Assembly: GCA_964575255.1 (NCBI GenBank)
Contig: CAZNPZ010000003.1
Span: forward strand, 66,681 to 130,680
Length of the DNA stretch: 64,000 nt
Origin: JAEZHK01 sp964575255
GTDB lineage: Bacteria; Bacillota; Clostridia; Christensenellales; Aristaeellaceae
Direction: 5' to 3'
Shown here: one piece after another, positions 17,908 to 26,433 of the stretch
How the letters are laid out: the number at the start of each line of letters is the position of its first letter
Numbering within the stretch: the stretch's first letter is position 1
Position numbers and translations under genes: made by a program
Notes under the pieces: generated by a model
The model's input: only the letters and a program-made list of their open reading frames with translations
The model's database searches: none
Told to the model about the DNA's origin: nothing

Positions 17908-19146
17908 ATGACATCCAGGGAAAGGGTTCTCGCTTCCATCGGTCATAAGGAACCGGATCGGGTGCCGCTCGACATCGGCGCGACGCCCAGCTCGGGTATC
18001 TCGGCCATCGCCTATGCCAACCTGGTGGGACATCTGAAACTGCCCGGCGCGCGCACGCTGGTTTACGACGTCGTGCAGCAGGTGGCGCAGCCGGAGAAAG
18101 AGGTTCTTGACCGCTTCGGAGCGGATGTGTTGGATGTGGGCCGCGCGTTCAACGATCAGCCGGAGGATTGGCGTCCCGTGACGCTGCCGACTGGGCAGCG
18201 CATCTATTGGCCCGCATGGTTTCGTCCGGAGGCTGTCAACGGACGGCTGGAGGTGCGTGACGAGGAGGGCGACCGGATCGCCACCATGCCCGCCGGCGCG
18301 ACGTTCTTCGACCAGGCCGTGTTCCCGTACCTTGACGGCTATCCAGATGACTACAAGGACCTTGGGCATGCGATGAACAAGGTATTGTGGCAGAAGCTGG
18401 CGCACAGCCCGTGGGATCACGCGGGGGAGCCGGATTTCTGGCAGAAGCTCCGGGATAAGGCGCTTCAAATGCGCTCGGAGAGCGACCGCGCGATCATGAT
18501 CGTGTGCGGCTGCAACCTGTTCGAGTGGGGCACGTTCCTACGGCGGATCGACAACTTTCTGATGGATCTGATCGAGGAACCGGAAAGTGTGGAGGCGCTC
18601 CTCGACGCGCTGATGGAGAAGCACCTCGCGACGCTCGAAAAAGTGTGCAATGCGGTCGGTGACGTGTGCGACATCCTGCGCTTCGGCGACGATCTGGGCA
18701 TGAACACCGGCCCGTTCATGTCGCCCAAGACGTACCGCGCGCTCTTCAAGCCGCGGCACACGCTTCTGTGCGACTACGTCCACAAGCACAGCGGCATGAA
18801 GACGTTCCTCCACTCCTGCGGCTCCATCTACCGGCTGATGCCCGACCTGATCGAGGCGGGCTACGACGTGATCAATCCGGTGCAGACCGTCACGCAGGAC
18901 ATGGAACCGGAGCGGCTGAAGAAGGAATTCGGGCGCGACATCACCTTCTGGGGCGGTGGCATGAACACCCGCGCGGTGCTCAACCGGGGCACGCCTGCCC
19001 AGGTGTACGACTACGCGCGCCGCATGATCGACATCTTCGCGCCGGGCGGTGGCTTCGTGTTCAATCAGGAGCACAACGTGATGCCCGACGTGCCGCCGGA
19101 GAACCTGATCGCGATGTACAAAGCGGTGGCCGATCAGCCGTTGTAA
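17908..19146 (+). CDS. Uroporphyrinogen decarboxylase (URO-D) family protein
   Basis: 412 residues. It begins MTSRERVLASIGHKEPDRVP, the usual start of the URO-D superfamily subgroup that includes corrinoid/coenzyme M methyltransferases rather than true HemE. HKHSGMKTFLHSCGSI (~294-309) contains an HxC pair of the kind that binds zinc in MtaA-like enzymes, and NPVQTVTQDM and FNQEHNVMPDVPPEN are family blocks. No corrinoid protein gene is next to it, so the methyl donor and acceptor are unknown. ATG 17908 is chosen because GGGAGGG lies upstream; the predicted transcription start (~17869) excludes the earlier in-frame ATG at 17836. Confidence 0.85.
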   Translation: MTSRERVLASIGHKEPDRVPLDIGATPSSGISAIAYANLVGHLKLPGARTLVYDVVQQVAQPEKEVLDRFGADVLDVGRAFNDQPEDWRPVTLPTGQRIYWPAWFRPEAVNGRLEVRDEEGDRIATMPAGATFFDQAVFPYLDGYPDDYKDLGHAMNKVLWQKLAHSPWDHAGEPDFWQKLRDKALQMRSESDRAIMIVCGCNLFEWGTFLRRIDNFLMDLIEEPESVEALLDALMEKHLATLEKVCNAVGDVCDILRFGDDLGMNTGPFMSPKTYRALFKPRHTLLCDYVHKHSGMKTFLHSCGSIYRLMPDLIEAGYDVINPVQTVTQDMEPERLKKEFGRDITFWGGGMNTRAVLNRGTPAQVYDYARRMIDIFAPGGGFVFNQEHNVMPDVPPENLIAMYKAVADQPL

Positions 19147-19170
19147 TCCAAGACGCTGATTTTTGTTGAG

Positions 19171-19206
19171 TGCGCCGGGCAGTCGCCCCGGCGCTTTCTT
19201 TATTTT
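19171..19206 (+). terminator. Intrinsic terminator after the URO-D gene
   Basis: GCGCCGGG and CCCGGCGC arms are followed by TTTCTTTATTTT. Confidence 0.8.
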
Positions 19207-19277
19207 GACGGTAAAGGTATGGCGAAGCAGGTGCGCATGGTTTATAATGGCAGAAGCAGACGAGAGGAGATGCGCGT

Positions 19278-19922
19278 ATGGAGTTCATCATCCGAAACGA
19301 ACACCCGGAAGACGTCGTAGCTGTCGAGGCGCTGACGCGACTTGCCTTTTGGAACCTGCACGAACCGGGCTGTAGCGAACACCTCGTGGTGCGCCAGCTG
19401 CGCGCGTCAGCAGATTTTATGCCGGAATTGGACTTCGTCGCGGAGGCGGATGGCCGCGTGATCGGGAATATCCTGTTCTCCCGGTCGCGGGTGGTCGGCG
19501 CGTTGGGCGAAAACTTTGAGACCATCACATTCGGCCCGGTCAGCGTGCTGCCGGAGTGCCAGCGGCAGGGCGTAGGCCGCGCGCTGATCGAACGGGGGAT
19601 CGACCACGCGCGGGCGATGGGTATTTCAGCGGTGGTCATCTATGGCAATCCGGCCTACTACCAAAAGTTCGGCTTCCGGCCCGGCAAGGAATTTGGCATA
19701 CGCACCGCGGATGGCAAATACGCCGCCGCGCTTCTGGCGCTCCCGCTAATTCCGAACGTGCTGGGCGGCGTCTCCGGTCGGTTTCTGGAGTCTGATGCCT
19801 TTGAAACAGACGACGGCCATCTCGAAGCGTTCGACCGCCTGTTCCCGCCGCTTGAGAAACACGTGACGCCGTCCCAGGCGGAGTTTTTGAAGATCGCTTC
19901 GCAAATCGAGGAAGCGACGTAA
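19278..19922 (+). CDS. GNAT N-acetyltransferase (YhbS-like)
   Basis: 214 residues. The N-terminal block is IRNEHPEDVVAVEALTRLAF, the acetyl-CoA loop QRQGVGRALIERGIDHAR (~95-112), and then YYQKFGFRPGKEFGI. This is the YhbS-type layout with a ~60-residue C-terminal extension. Its substrate is unknown. Start ATG has AGGAG upstream. It is a single gene, convergent with rubrerythrin across a shared hairpin. Confidence 0.88.
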   Translation: MEFIIRNEHPEDVVAVEALTRLAFWNLHEPGCSEHLVVRQLRASADFMPELDFVAEADGRVIGNILFSRSRVVGALGENFETITFGPVSVLPECQRQGVGRALIERGIDHARAMGISAVVIYGNPAYYQKFGFRPGKEFGIRTADGKYAAALLALPLIPNVLGGVSGRFLESDAFETDDGHLEAFDRLFPPLEKHVTPSQAEFLKIASQIEEAT

Positions 19923-19932
19923 TCAAAGAAGA

Positions 19933-19960
19933 ACCGGAGGCTTCTCACAGCCTCCGGTCT
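19933..19960. terminator. Bidirectional terminator between GNAT and rubrerythrin
   Basis: ACCGGAGGC (19933-19941) pairs with GCCTCCGGT (19950-19958), flanked by short A and T runs. It serves convergent genes. Confidence 0.7.
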
Positions 19961-19977
19961 TGAAATCACAGAAAGTC

Positions 19978-20532
19978 TTAGAATTCTACATACAGCTCTT
20001 TCTTCGCGCCGCAGACCGGGCAGCGCTCCGGCGCTTCGTCCAGCACGGTATGGCCGCAGACAGGGCAGATGTACACGTTTGTAAGTGGCATGTCTTCTCC
20101 GGCTCTCGCGTGATCCTGCGCGTCCTTGAACATGGCGGCGTGGAGTTTCTCCGCCTCCAGCGCGAAGTGGAACGAGCGTTTCGCGCCGCTTTCGCCCTGG
20201 AATTCCGCGGCGTTCAGGTACACGGGGTACATCTGCTCGACTTCGTGCAACTCGCCGTTGATCGCGCCCTGCAGGTTGTCCACCGTCTTTCCGGTGCCGG
20301 AGACCGCGCCGGAAGTGACGGTCATGTCGCTGGTCTCGCCGCCGATCTCTCGGAAGTGGTTGGAGGCGTGCACGCGCTCCGCGTGGGAGATCGCCTCAAA
20401 GAGCTTCGCGATGTTGGGGAAGCCCTCCTTTTTCGCCATCTCCGCCCAGTACAGGTAGCGCATATGCGCCATGCTTTCGCCGCCGTACGCGCTTCTCAGA
20501 AAGTCCAGGGTCATCGGGTTCTTGACAGCCAT
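19978..20532 (-). CDS. rbr: Rubrerythrin
   Basis: 184 residues. A four-helix di-iron domain (ESMAHMRYLYWAE, AISHAERVHASNHF, NGELHEVEQMYPVY, FHFALEAEKLHAAMF) is followed by a C-terminal rubredoxin-like knuckle with two CxxC pairs (YICPVCGH, ERCPVCGA). It reduces hydrogen peroxide in the cytoplasm of anaerobes, taking electrons via rubredoxin or a reductase. It is 23 bp downstream of korB with its own good ribosome binding site (GGAGGG), so it may be read from the kor transcript. Confidence 0.95.
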   Translation of the reverse strand: MAVKNPMTLDFLRSAYGGESMAHMRYLYWAEMAKKEGFPNIAKLFEAISHAERVHASNHFREIGGETSDMTVTSGAVSGTGKTVDNLQGAINGELHEVEQMYPVYLNAAEFQGESGAKRSFHFALEAEKLHAAMFKDAQDHARAGEDMPLTNVYICPVCGHTVLDEAPERCPVCGAKKELYVEF

Positions 20533-20555
20533 CGTGAAATCCCTCCAATTTCATT

Positions 20556-21398
20556 TTATGATTGGTGCGAATGGATCAAACGATCCACCAGCGTCAGATT
20601 GGGTTCGCGCCCGGCCAGCGGGCGATCTTTCAGCGCGGGGTTCCGGTCGTGGTAGGACGGTTTATCCACTCTGTACAGAATGCCCAGCGGGATCCTGTCG
20701 CCAAACTCCGAAGCCCGTTTCATCGCCTGTTCCCGGTCGGAAGGGTCGTGATCCGTCAGATTGTACACGCGCTTACTGTACCACTGGAAGGTGTTGACTT
20801 TATTGAAGCTCACGCAGGGCTGCAGGATGTCGACCAGCGCATAGCCCTTATGGGAGATGGCCGCCATCATAAGATCAATCAGCTGTTCTTTATGCCCCGT
20901 GAAGCCCCGCGCCACGAAGCCCGCGCCCGCGGTGATGGCGGTCAGCACCGGGTTCAGCGGTTGGTTGATGCTTCCGCCGGTCTGAACGCCCGTGACAAAG
21001 CCCAGATCGGAGGTGGGGGAGGCCTGACCCTTGGTCAGCCCATAGACCTGATTGTCATGGACGAAGTGGGTAATGTCCACGTTGCGCCGGATGTTGTGCA
21101 GGAAGTGGTTGCCACCCTCGCCGTAGGAGTCGCCGTCGCCAGAGTCCACCACGACGATGAGGTTAGCGTTCGCGATCTTGGCGGCGACCGCCGCCGGGAG
21201 CGCGCGGCCATGCAGCCCGCAAAACGCGTTGGCGGACAAGTACTGTGGCGTCTTGGCCGCCTGGCCGATGCCGGCCGCCAGCAGCACCTCATGGGGCTTC
21301 CTGTCGAGCTTTTCAAGCGCGGCCTTCAGGCATTCCAGAATCACGAAGTTGCCGCAGCCAGGGCACCACGCCGTTTCGCAGGTCTCATATAAGCTCAT
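20556..21398 (-). CDS. korB: 2-oxoacid:ferredoxin oxidoreductase, beta (TPP) subunit
   Basis: 280 residues. AWCPGCGNF (~10-18) and the TPP/Mg motif DSGDGDSYGEGGNHF (~86-100) mark the thiamine-diphosphate subunit of the KorAB type. The complex decarboxylates 2-oxoglutarate or a related 2-oxoacid to the acyl-CoA and reduces ferredoxin. The start ATG overlaps the korA stop by 4 bp. The name Kor follows subunit architecture (fused gamma-alpha partner); the actual oxoacid cannot be read from the sequence. Confidence 0.9.
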   Translation of the reverse strand: MSLYETCETAWCPGCGNFVILECLKAALEKLDRKPHEVLLAAGIGQAAKTPQYLSANAFCGLHGRALPAAVAAKIANANLIVVVDSGDGDSYGEGGNHFLHNIRRNVDITHFVHDNQVYGLTKGQASPTSDLGFVTGVQTGGSINQPLNPVLTAITAGAGFVARGFTGHKEQLIDLMMAAISHKGYALVDILQPCVSFNKVNTFQWYSKRVYNLTDHDPSDREQAMKRASEFGDRIPLGILYRVDKPSYHDRNPALKDRPLAGREPNLTLVDRLIHSHQS

Positions 21399-23064
21399 TC
21401 AAGCGCCCCCTTTTCGATTTTCTCCGCAATTTCGCGCCCGTATAGCTGCCGTCCGTCGTACTTGAGTACACCGGAAGTCATCTTGTGCCGGTCTCCATCC
21501 GGATCAGCTTCGCCAGTTGGCCTGTCGCGTTCTGTTCGACATGGATCAACTCCTTGGCTTTGGCCGCCATTTCGGTCAGGCGGCGCGTCGGCAGCGGATA
21601 CACGTCTGAGAAGACGAGCGCCGCGTATTTTTTGCCGCCGCGTTCATTGAGGAGTTTCATCGCTTCCGTCATCGGCCCCTACATGGAGCCCCACCCGACC
21701 AGCAGCGCGTCAAAATCAGTCTCACCCAGAAACTCCGGTTCCTGAAGCTCGGATGCGAGACCTTCCAGTTTCCTCATGCGCTTGTCCATCATCTGGGCGC
21801 GCACCTCGGCGGATTCGGTAATCGAGCCACGCTCGTCGTGCTCGTCGCTGTCGGCGGTCACGAGATGCTGCGTAAAGCCGGGGATCAGCCGGGGCGACAC
21901 GCCGCTATTCGTATACCGGTAGCGCAGATACTCCCCGTCGCCTTCGTGTTCAGATGCGGGCTTTGAGACGGTGATCCGCCGGGAGTCAAGCATCGGAACC
22001 GTATAGGAGGAATCGCCCAGGTACTGGTCGCTTAAAAGCATCACCGGAATCTGGTATTTTTCCGCAAGGTCGAAGGCGCGCATCGTCTGATAGAACGCGT
22101 CCTCCGGGTTTTTCGGCGCGATGACCATGCGCGGGAACTCGCCCTGGGACGCGTGGATCATAAACAAAAGGTCACTCTGCTCGGTTCGGGTTGGAAGGCC
22201 CGTCACCGGGCCGGGACGCTGCACGTTGACCACGACCAGCGGAATCTCCGCCATGCCCGAAAGCCCCAGCGCCTCCACCATAAGCGAGAAGCCGCCGCCG
22301 GAGGTGCCGGTCATCGCCCGCGCGCCAGCGAAGGAAGCGCCGATGGCCATGTTGATCGCGGCGATCTCGTCCTCCGCCTGCTCGACCACAATCTTGGCCT
22401 CCTCGCTCGCCGCCGCCAGCGCCTCCAGGATCGGCGTCGCGGGCGACATCGGATAAGCGGAATAGAACGTAAGCCCAGCCGCCAGCGCGCCCAGCGCCAT
22501 TGCCTTGCTGCCGGTGATCAATACGTCGGCGGAGGAATCTCCGCCAAGGCACGGAAAGCGCGATTCTACGGCGTTGTAACCCGCTTTCAGCGCCTTCAGG
22601 TTGACATCCAGGTATTCTTCCTTGACGAACGCGGGGAGCACGTCTTCCGCCCCGGCCAATGTTTCTCCGAATATCCTTAGCACCGCGCCAATGGCGACGC
22701 TGCCAACTACGCGGGGGTTGCCGAGCGCTTTTGCGGTCTGCGCCATGTCCAGTTTAATCGCGCGGGGGTCGTCAATGGATAGCATGCTGTCGCACAGAAT
22801 CCATCCGTCCTGCAGCAGTTCCTCCCGGTGCAGCGCGTATGTTTCCTCGTTCAGCGCCACGATCAGGTGTGCAGCGCTGTCGTGGGAGCAGACCGCCTCC
22901 GCGCCGAAGCGCACAAGAGAAAAATTGTGCCCGCCCCGGATGCGCGACATGAAATCCCGTACGGTCAGTACGGTTCGGCCCGCCCGCTTCAGGAGTTTTT
23001 CCAGGATGGCGGTTGTGGTGTCTACGCCTTGTCCCGCCGCTCCGCCCATAAGGATGTTGTACAT
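21395..23064 (-). pseudogene. korA: 2-oxoacid:ferredoxin oxidoreductase, fused gamma-alpha subunit, interrupted
   Basis: It starts at ATG 23062-23064 (GGAGG 6 nt upstream) with a gamma domain (MGGAAGQGVDTTTAIL) and continues into the alpha pyrimidine-binding domain (ITGSKAMALGALAAGLTFYSAYPMSPATP). TAG at 21679-21681 stops it after LLVGWGSM, where homologues have Tyr (WGSxYG). The same frame goes on with GPMTEAMKLLNERGG, then a one-base shift near 21485 is needed to reach MTSGVLKYDGRQLYG and the stop at 21395. About 556 residues if repaired, the normal size. Everything else is well kept and korB is intact, so assembly error is as likely as decay. Confidence 0.85.
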
Positions 23065-23323
23065 AACAGCCCTCCAACCCGTCGTCGGTTGCGTATTCAG
23101 CGGAGGTACGAATGTTGCCATATCATAGACATTTTACCACGAAACCCCTCCAACAAAACAGAATGTTGTGAAATGAATGGAATCCATGCAAAAGAGGACG
23201 GATGATGACCATTGATCCGGCTGTTTGCCGCCGCGCCCGGCCGCGAACCGCGTCTTCCGCATGTTGACAGCCATCCTCGAAGAGGCTATAATCACGACGA
23301 AACAGGCGCTGGAGGGATGCGGT

Positions 23324-24394
23324 ATGGCGAAATTGGGCGTGGCGGTCGTGCTGCACACGTCGGTTTCCGACGGCGCCCCCAGGGATGAATTGGACGCGCT
23401 GGATCAAGCGCGCGCGGTATCCGCGGCCCTGAACCGCCTGGGATACGAAGCGGTTGAAATGCCGTTTTCTGTGGATCTGCCCGCGCCGGGTGGGGACGCG
23501 CTTCGCCGCCTGGCGGAAAGTCCGCTCGCGGGCGCGCTGAGAAAGGCTCGGCCGAATCTGGTCTTTAATCTGGTGGAGACGGTCGCGGCTTCCGGCGCGT
23601 GGAGCTGCCTTGCGCCCGCGCTGCTCAATCGAATGGGGTACACCTGTACGGGCAGCCCGGCGGGCGCTATTTTTTTAACCACCCACAAGGTCGCGGCCAA
23701 GATGCTGCTTCGAAAATGCGGCATCCCGACGCCTGCGTGGGTGACGCCAGACAATTCAGGCGCATTCACTGAAGGACGCTACATCGTGAAACCGCTCTTT
23801 GAGGACGCCTCCGTCGGCGTCGATCAGTCGTCGGTAGACTGGTTTTCATCGCCCGAACAGCTGAAAGCGCGGCTAATGAGCGCATCGGGGACATTCGGCT
23901 GTCCGCATTTCGCGGAGCGGTACATCGATGGCCGTGAGTTCAGCGTCGCGATGATTTCAGAGGGAGGGCTTCCCCGAATCCTGCCGCCGTCCGAGATCCG
24001 GTTCTATGGGTTTCAGGCGCGCGGCAGGCATCGAATCGTCGACTACCGCGCCAAGTGGGATACGGATTCGTTCGAGTACCGCAACACGCGATCCGTGCAC
24101 CGGTTTTCATTGAAGGACAGGGCGCTGATCGCGCAGCTATGCGACATCGCGGCTGCATGCTGGGCGCGTTTTGATCTGCGCGGCTATGCCCGCGTGGATT
24201 TCCGGGTGGATGAATCGGGCATGCCGTGGGTGCTTGAAGTCAACTGCAATCCGTGCATCACGCCGGGCGCGAGCGGTTTTTTGAGCGCCGCGCGCATCGG
24301 CGGGCTGTCGTTTGACGATGTGGTGCGTTTGATCGTGGACGATGCGCTGACGGAGCCCGAAGACGAACCTGCGATGGAGAGGATCGGAACATGA
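23324..24394 (+). CDS. D-Ala-D-Ala-ligase-like ATP-grasp ligase (first of a pair)
   Basis: 356 residues. ATP-grasp ligases join a carboxylate to an amine via an acyl phosphate. Family blocks: TTHKVAAKMLLRKCGIPTPAW (central domain start), YIVKPLFEDASVGVDQSS (ATP lysine and glycine-rich loop), HFAERYIDGREFSVAM, and ARVDFRVDESGMPWVLEVNCNP with the Mg-binding Asp/Glu/Asn set. The N-terminal domain (VVLHTS, LVFNLVE) matches the Ddl-like group, but true Ddl signatures for D-Ala dipeptides are only loosely kept. ATG 23324 is chosen because GGAGGG lies 7 nt upstream. It overlaps the SET gene by 4 bp. Confidence 0.85.
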   Translation: MAKLGVAVVLHTSVSDGAPRDELDALDQARAVSAALNRLGYEAVEMPFSVDLPAPGGDALRRLAESPLAGALRKARPNLVFNLVETVAASGAWSCLAPALLNRMGYTCTGSPAGAIFLTTHKVAAKMLLRKCGIPTPAWVTPDNSGAFTEGRYIVKPLFEDASVGVDQSSVDWFSSPEQLKARLMSASGTFGCPHFAERYIDGREFSVAMISEGGLPRILPPSEIRFYGFQARGRHRIVDYRAKWDTDSFEYRNTRSVHRFSLKDRALIAQLCDIAAACWARFDLRGYARVDFRVDESGMPWVLEVNCNPCITPGASGFLSAARIGGLSFDDVVRLIVDDALTEPEDEPAMERIGT

Positions 24395-24765
24395 AAACGA
24401 GCGTTGCATTTGTTCCTGGAAAGGGTCGGGCCGTCCTCGCGGACGAGGACATCCCGGAAGGCGCGACCATCGAGTCTGCGCCGGTCGTCACGTTTCCCAG
24501 GGAACAATGGAAATACATCGCAAAGACCCGGCTGGGCGAATATTGCTATTTCTGGGGCGAGGATCTGAAAAGCGGGGCGATGGCGCTGGGGCTTGGCTCG
24601 CTCTACAATCATTCATTTGATCCAAACGCGCGCTATGTGCGACACAATCAGGAAGAACTGATCGAATACGTGGCGCTGAAACCGATCCGGGCGGGCGAGG
24701 AGATCACGATCAACTACAACGGAGATCCGGACGATTTGACCCCCGTCTGGTTTGATGTGCGATAA
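24391..24765 (+). CDS. SET-domain protein (putative lysine methyltransferase)
   Basis: 124 residues, a minimal SET domain. GKGRAVLADEDIPEGATIE is the first SET block, LYNHSFDPNARY the NHSxxPN motif that binds SAM, and IRAGEEITINYNGD the GEExxxxY block with the catalytic Tyr. SET enzymes methylate lysine in proteins or peptides. The pre- and post-SET zinc regions are absent, as in bacterial and Rubisco-type short forms. It overlaps the upstream ATP-grasp gene by 4 bp (ATGA) and lies 10 bp before the second one, so it is in the middle of one transcript and may act on their product or on a shared substrate. Confidence 0.88.
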   Translation: MKTSVAFVPGKGRAVLADEDIPEGATIESAPVVTFPREQWKYIAKTRLGEYCYFWGEDLKSGAMALGLGSLYNHSFDPNARYVRHNQEELIEYVALKPIRAGEEITINYNGDPDDLTPVWFDVR

Positions 24766-24775
24766 CGGAGGAAGA

Positions 24776-25761
24776 ATGGACGGAATCCATGAGGCGATCA
24801 TCCTGTTGAACCGCGTGACCGATCAATCGCCGAGGATGTCAAGGACGTCAGGTCGCAGGCGGAATGGCTCGCGGAGGAACTCGGAGCGCTCGGTTTCAAA
24901 ACGCGCATGCTGCCATTTGGCCTGGACTGCGCTTCGGAGTTGACCGAGGCAAACGCAAACGGCGGTTGTTTTGTACTCAACATGGTGGACAACGCGCCGG
25001 GCGAGGAGGCGAACGTCGTCCTCGCACCCGCGATGCTGGAAGCCGTCGGCATTCCGTTCGCGGGCTGTTCCTCGGAGGCGCTTATGGTCACCAACAACAA
25101 GCTCCTGACCAAGCGTCTCTTTCTCGCTTTCGGCCTTCCGACCCCCGCGTGGCTTCAGGATGGCGGCGGTTTTGAACCGGGTCTGTACCTGATCAAGCCG
25201 GTGAAGGAAGATGCCTCGGTAGGGCTTGACGATCGGTCGCTGGTCACCGCCGCGTCCGCCGAAGAGCTTGCCGCGCTGACCGCCGCACGCGAGGAACGGT
25301 TGGGCAAACGATGCTTCGCGGAACGGTATGTCGACGGACGTGAGTTCAACGTGTGCGCGTATGGCGCGAAGGATCGGCCCGTCGTACTGCCGCCCTACGA
25401 GTGGGTATTCCCCGGATTCCCGGAGGCGGGAAAACCCTGTTTCATCAACTACGACGCGAAATGGACGGAAAACACGTTCGAGTACGACGCGCTGGCCGCG
25501 GTCTACCACCTGCCGCCGGAGGATGAAGCGCTGTCCCGCGAGCTTGTACGGCTTGCGGAGGAATGCTGGCGGCGCTTTGAACTGAACGGCTGGGCGCGGC
25601 TCGATTTTCGGATCGACAGCGAGGGGCGACCCTGGATCCTGGAGATCAACGCGAACCCCAGCTTCTACGGTTTTTACAACATCGCCCGCGCGCACGGCTT
25701 CCCGTTCTCGCGGGTGGTCGCGGGTGTCGCGGAGGCGCTCAACGTGAAAGGAAGTTTATGA
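24776..25761 (+). CDS. D-Ala-D-Ala-ligase-like ATP-grasp ligase (second of the pair), with one frameshift
   Basis: The ATG at 24776 has a perfect GGAGGAAGA but its frame fails after VTDQSP; one missing base near 24830 restores DVKDVRSQAEWLAEELGAL and the main frame, which is open to 25761. Without repair the best start is ATG 24907. The main frame holds MVTNNKLLTKRLFLAFGLPTPAW, YLIKPVKEDASVGLDD, CFAERYVDGREFNVCAY and ARLDFRIDSEGRPWILEINANP, all ATP-grasp. It is clearly related to the ligase at 23324, so the two may add successive residues. About 328 residues if repaired. It overlaps the GNAT gene by 4 bp. Confidence 0.82.
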
Positions 25762-26264
25762 TGGCGGCGGCGTTGTCGTTTCGCGATCTCCTGAGAACTG
25801 GCGAGGATTCGGTCATCCGTTCGATCACGGACTCCGCGGGCGTGTTCTATCCGGAGGAGATCGACATCGCGGAGGAGCTGGCGCGGGAGCACCTCACGCG
25901 CGGCGCGGAGGCGAGCGGCTACCACTTTGTGCTGGCCGAGGCCAACGGAAAAGCCGTCGGCTACGCCTGCTTCGGGCCGGTACCCGGCGCAAGGCGCCGG
26001 TATGATCTCTACTGGATCGCGGTCGCGGAAGACGCCAAGGGTCAGGGCGTCGGCAGCCGCCTGATGGCGGAAGCCGAGGCGCGCGTGGCGGCGTCTGGCG
26101 GCGTCCGTATCTATGTGGAGACTTCTTCCAGACCGCCCTACGTCCCGGCCCGCTCGTTTTACCTCAAATGCGGCTACAAGGTTGATGCGGTGCTGCGGGA
26201 ATACTACGACGATGGCGACGACAAGGTGATTTTTGTCAAGGATCTTCGAGCGGATCATTCTTGA
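25758..26264 (+). CDS. GNAT acetyltransferase of the ATP-grasp/SET operon
   Basis: 168 residues. Acetyl-CoA loop AKGQGVGSRLMAEAEARV (~94-111) and SFYLKCGYKVDAVLREYYDDGDD at the end. It is translationally coupled to the second ligase (ATGATGA overlap). Given its place it may acetylate the amine of a ligase product, either as a cap or as the first step; this is inference. The operon ends at the hairpin at 26347. Confidence 0.87.
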   Translation: MMAAALSFRDLLRTGEDSVIRSITDSAGVFYPEEIDIAEELAREHLTRGAEASGYHFVLAEANGKAVGYACFGPVPGARRRYDLYWIAVAEDAKGQGVGSRLMAEAEARVAASGGVRIYVETSSRPPYVPARSFYLKCGYKVDAVLREYYDDGDDKVIFVKDLRADHS

Positions 26265-26346
26265 ACGGTTCGTATTAGCTCTGATGAACGCGTCGGGAAT
26301 CCAGGATTCGAGCCAACGTCCCGAAGTACCGGCCTTTTTGAATGAG

Positions 26347-26386
26347 GGGCGAACGAACCGGTATGCGGCGGTTCGTTCACCCTTTT
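26347..26386 (+). terminator. Terminator of the ATP-grasp/SET/GNAT operon
   Basis: GAACGAACC (26351-26359) pairs with GGTTCGTTC (26370-26378), extended by flanking GGG/CCC, then TTTT. Confidence 0.75.
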
Positions 26387-26433
26387 GCCCCGAAGGTATG
26401 ACGGAATACACCTATGCGGCGCTTACAACATGC

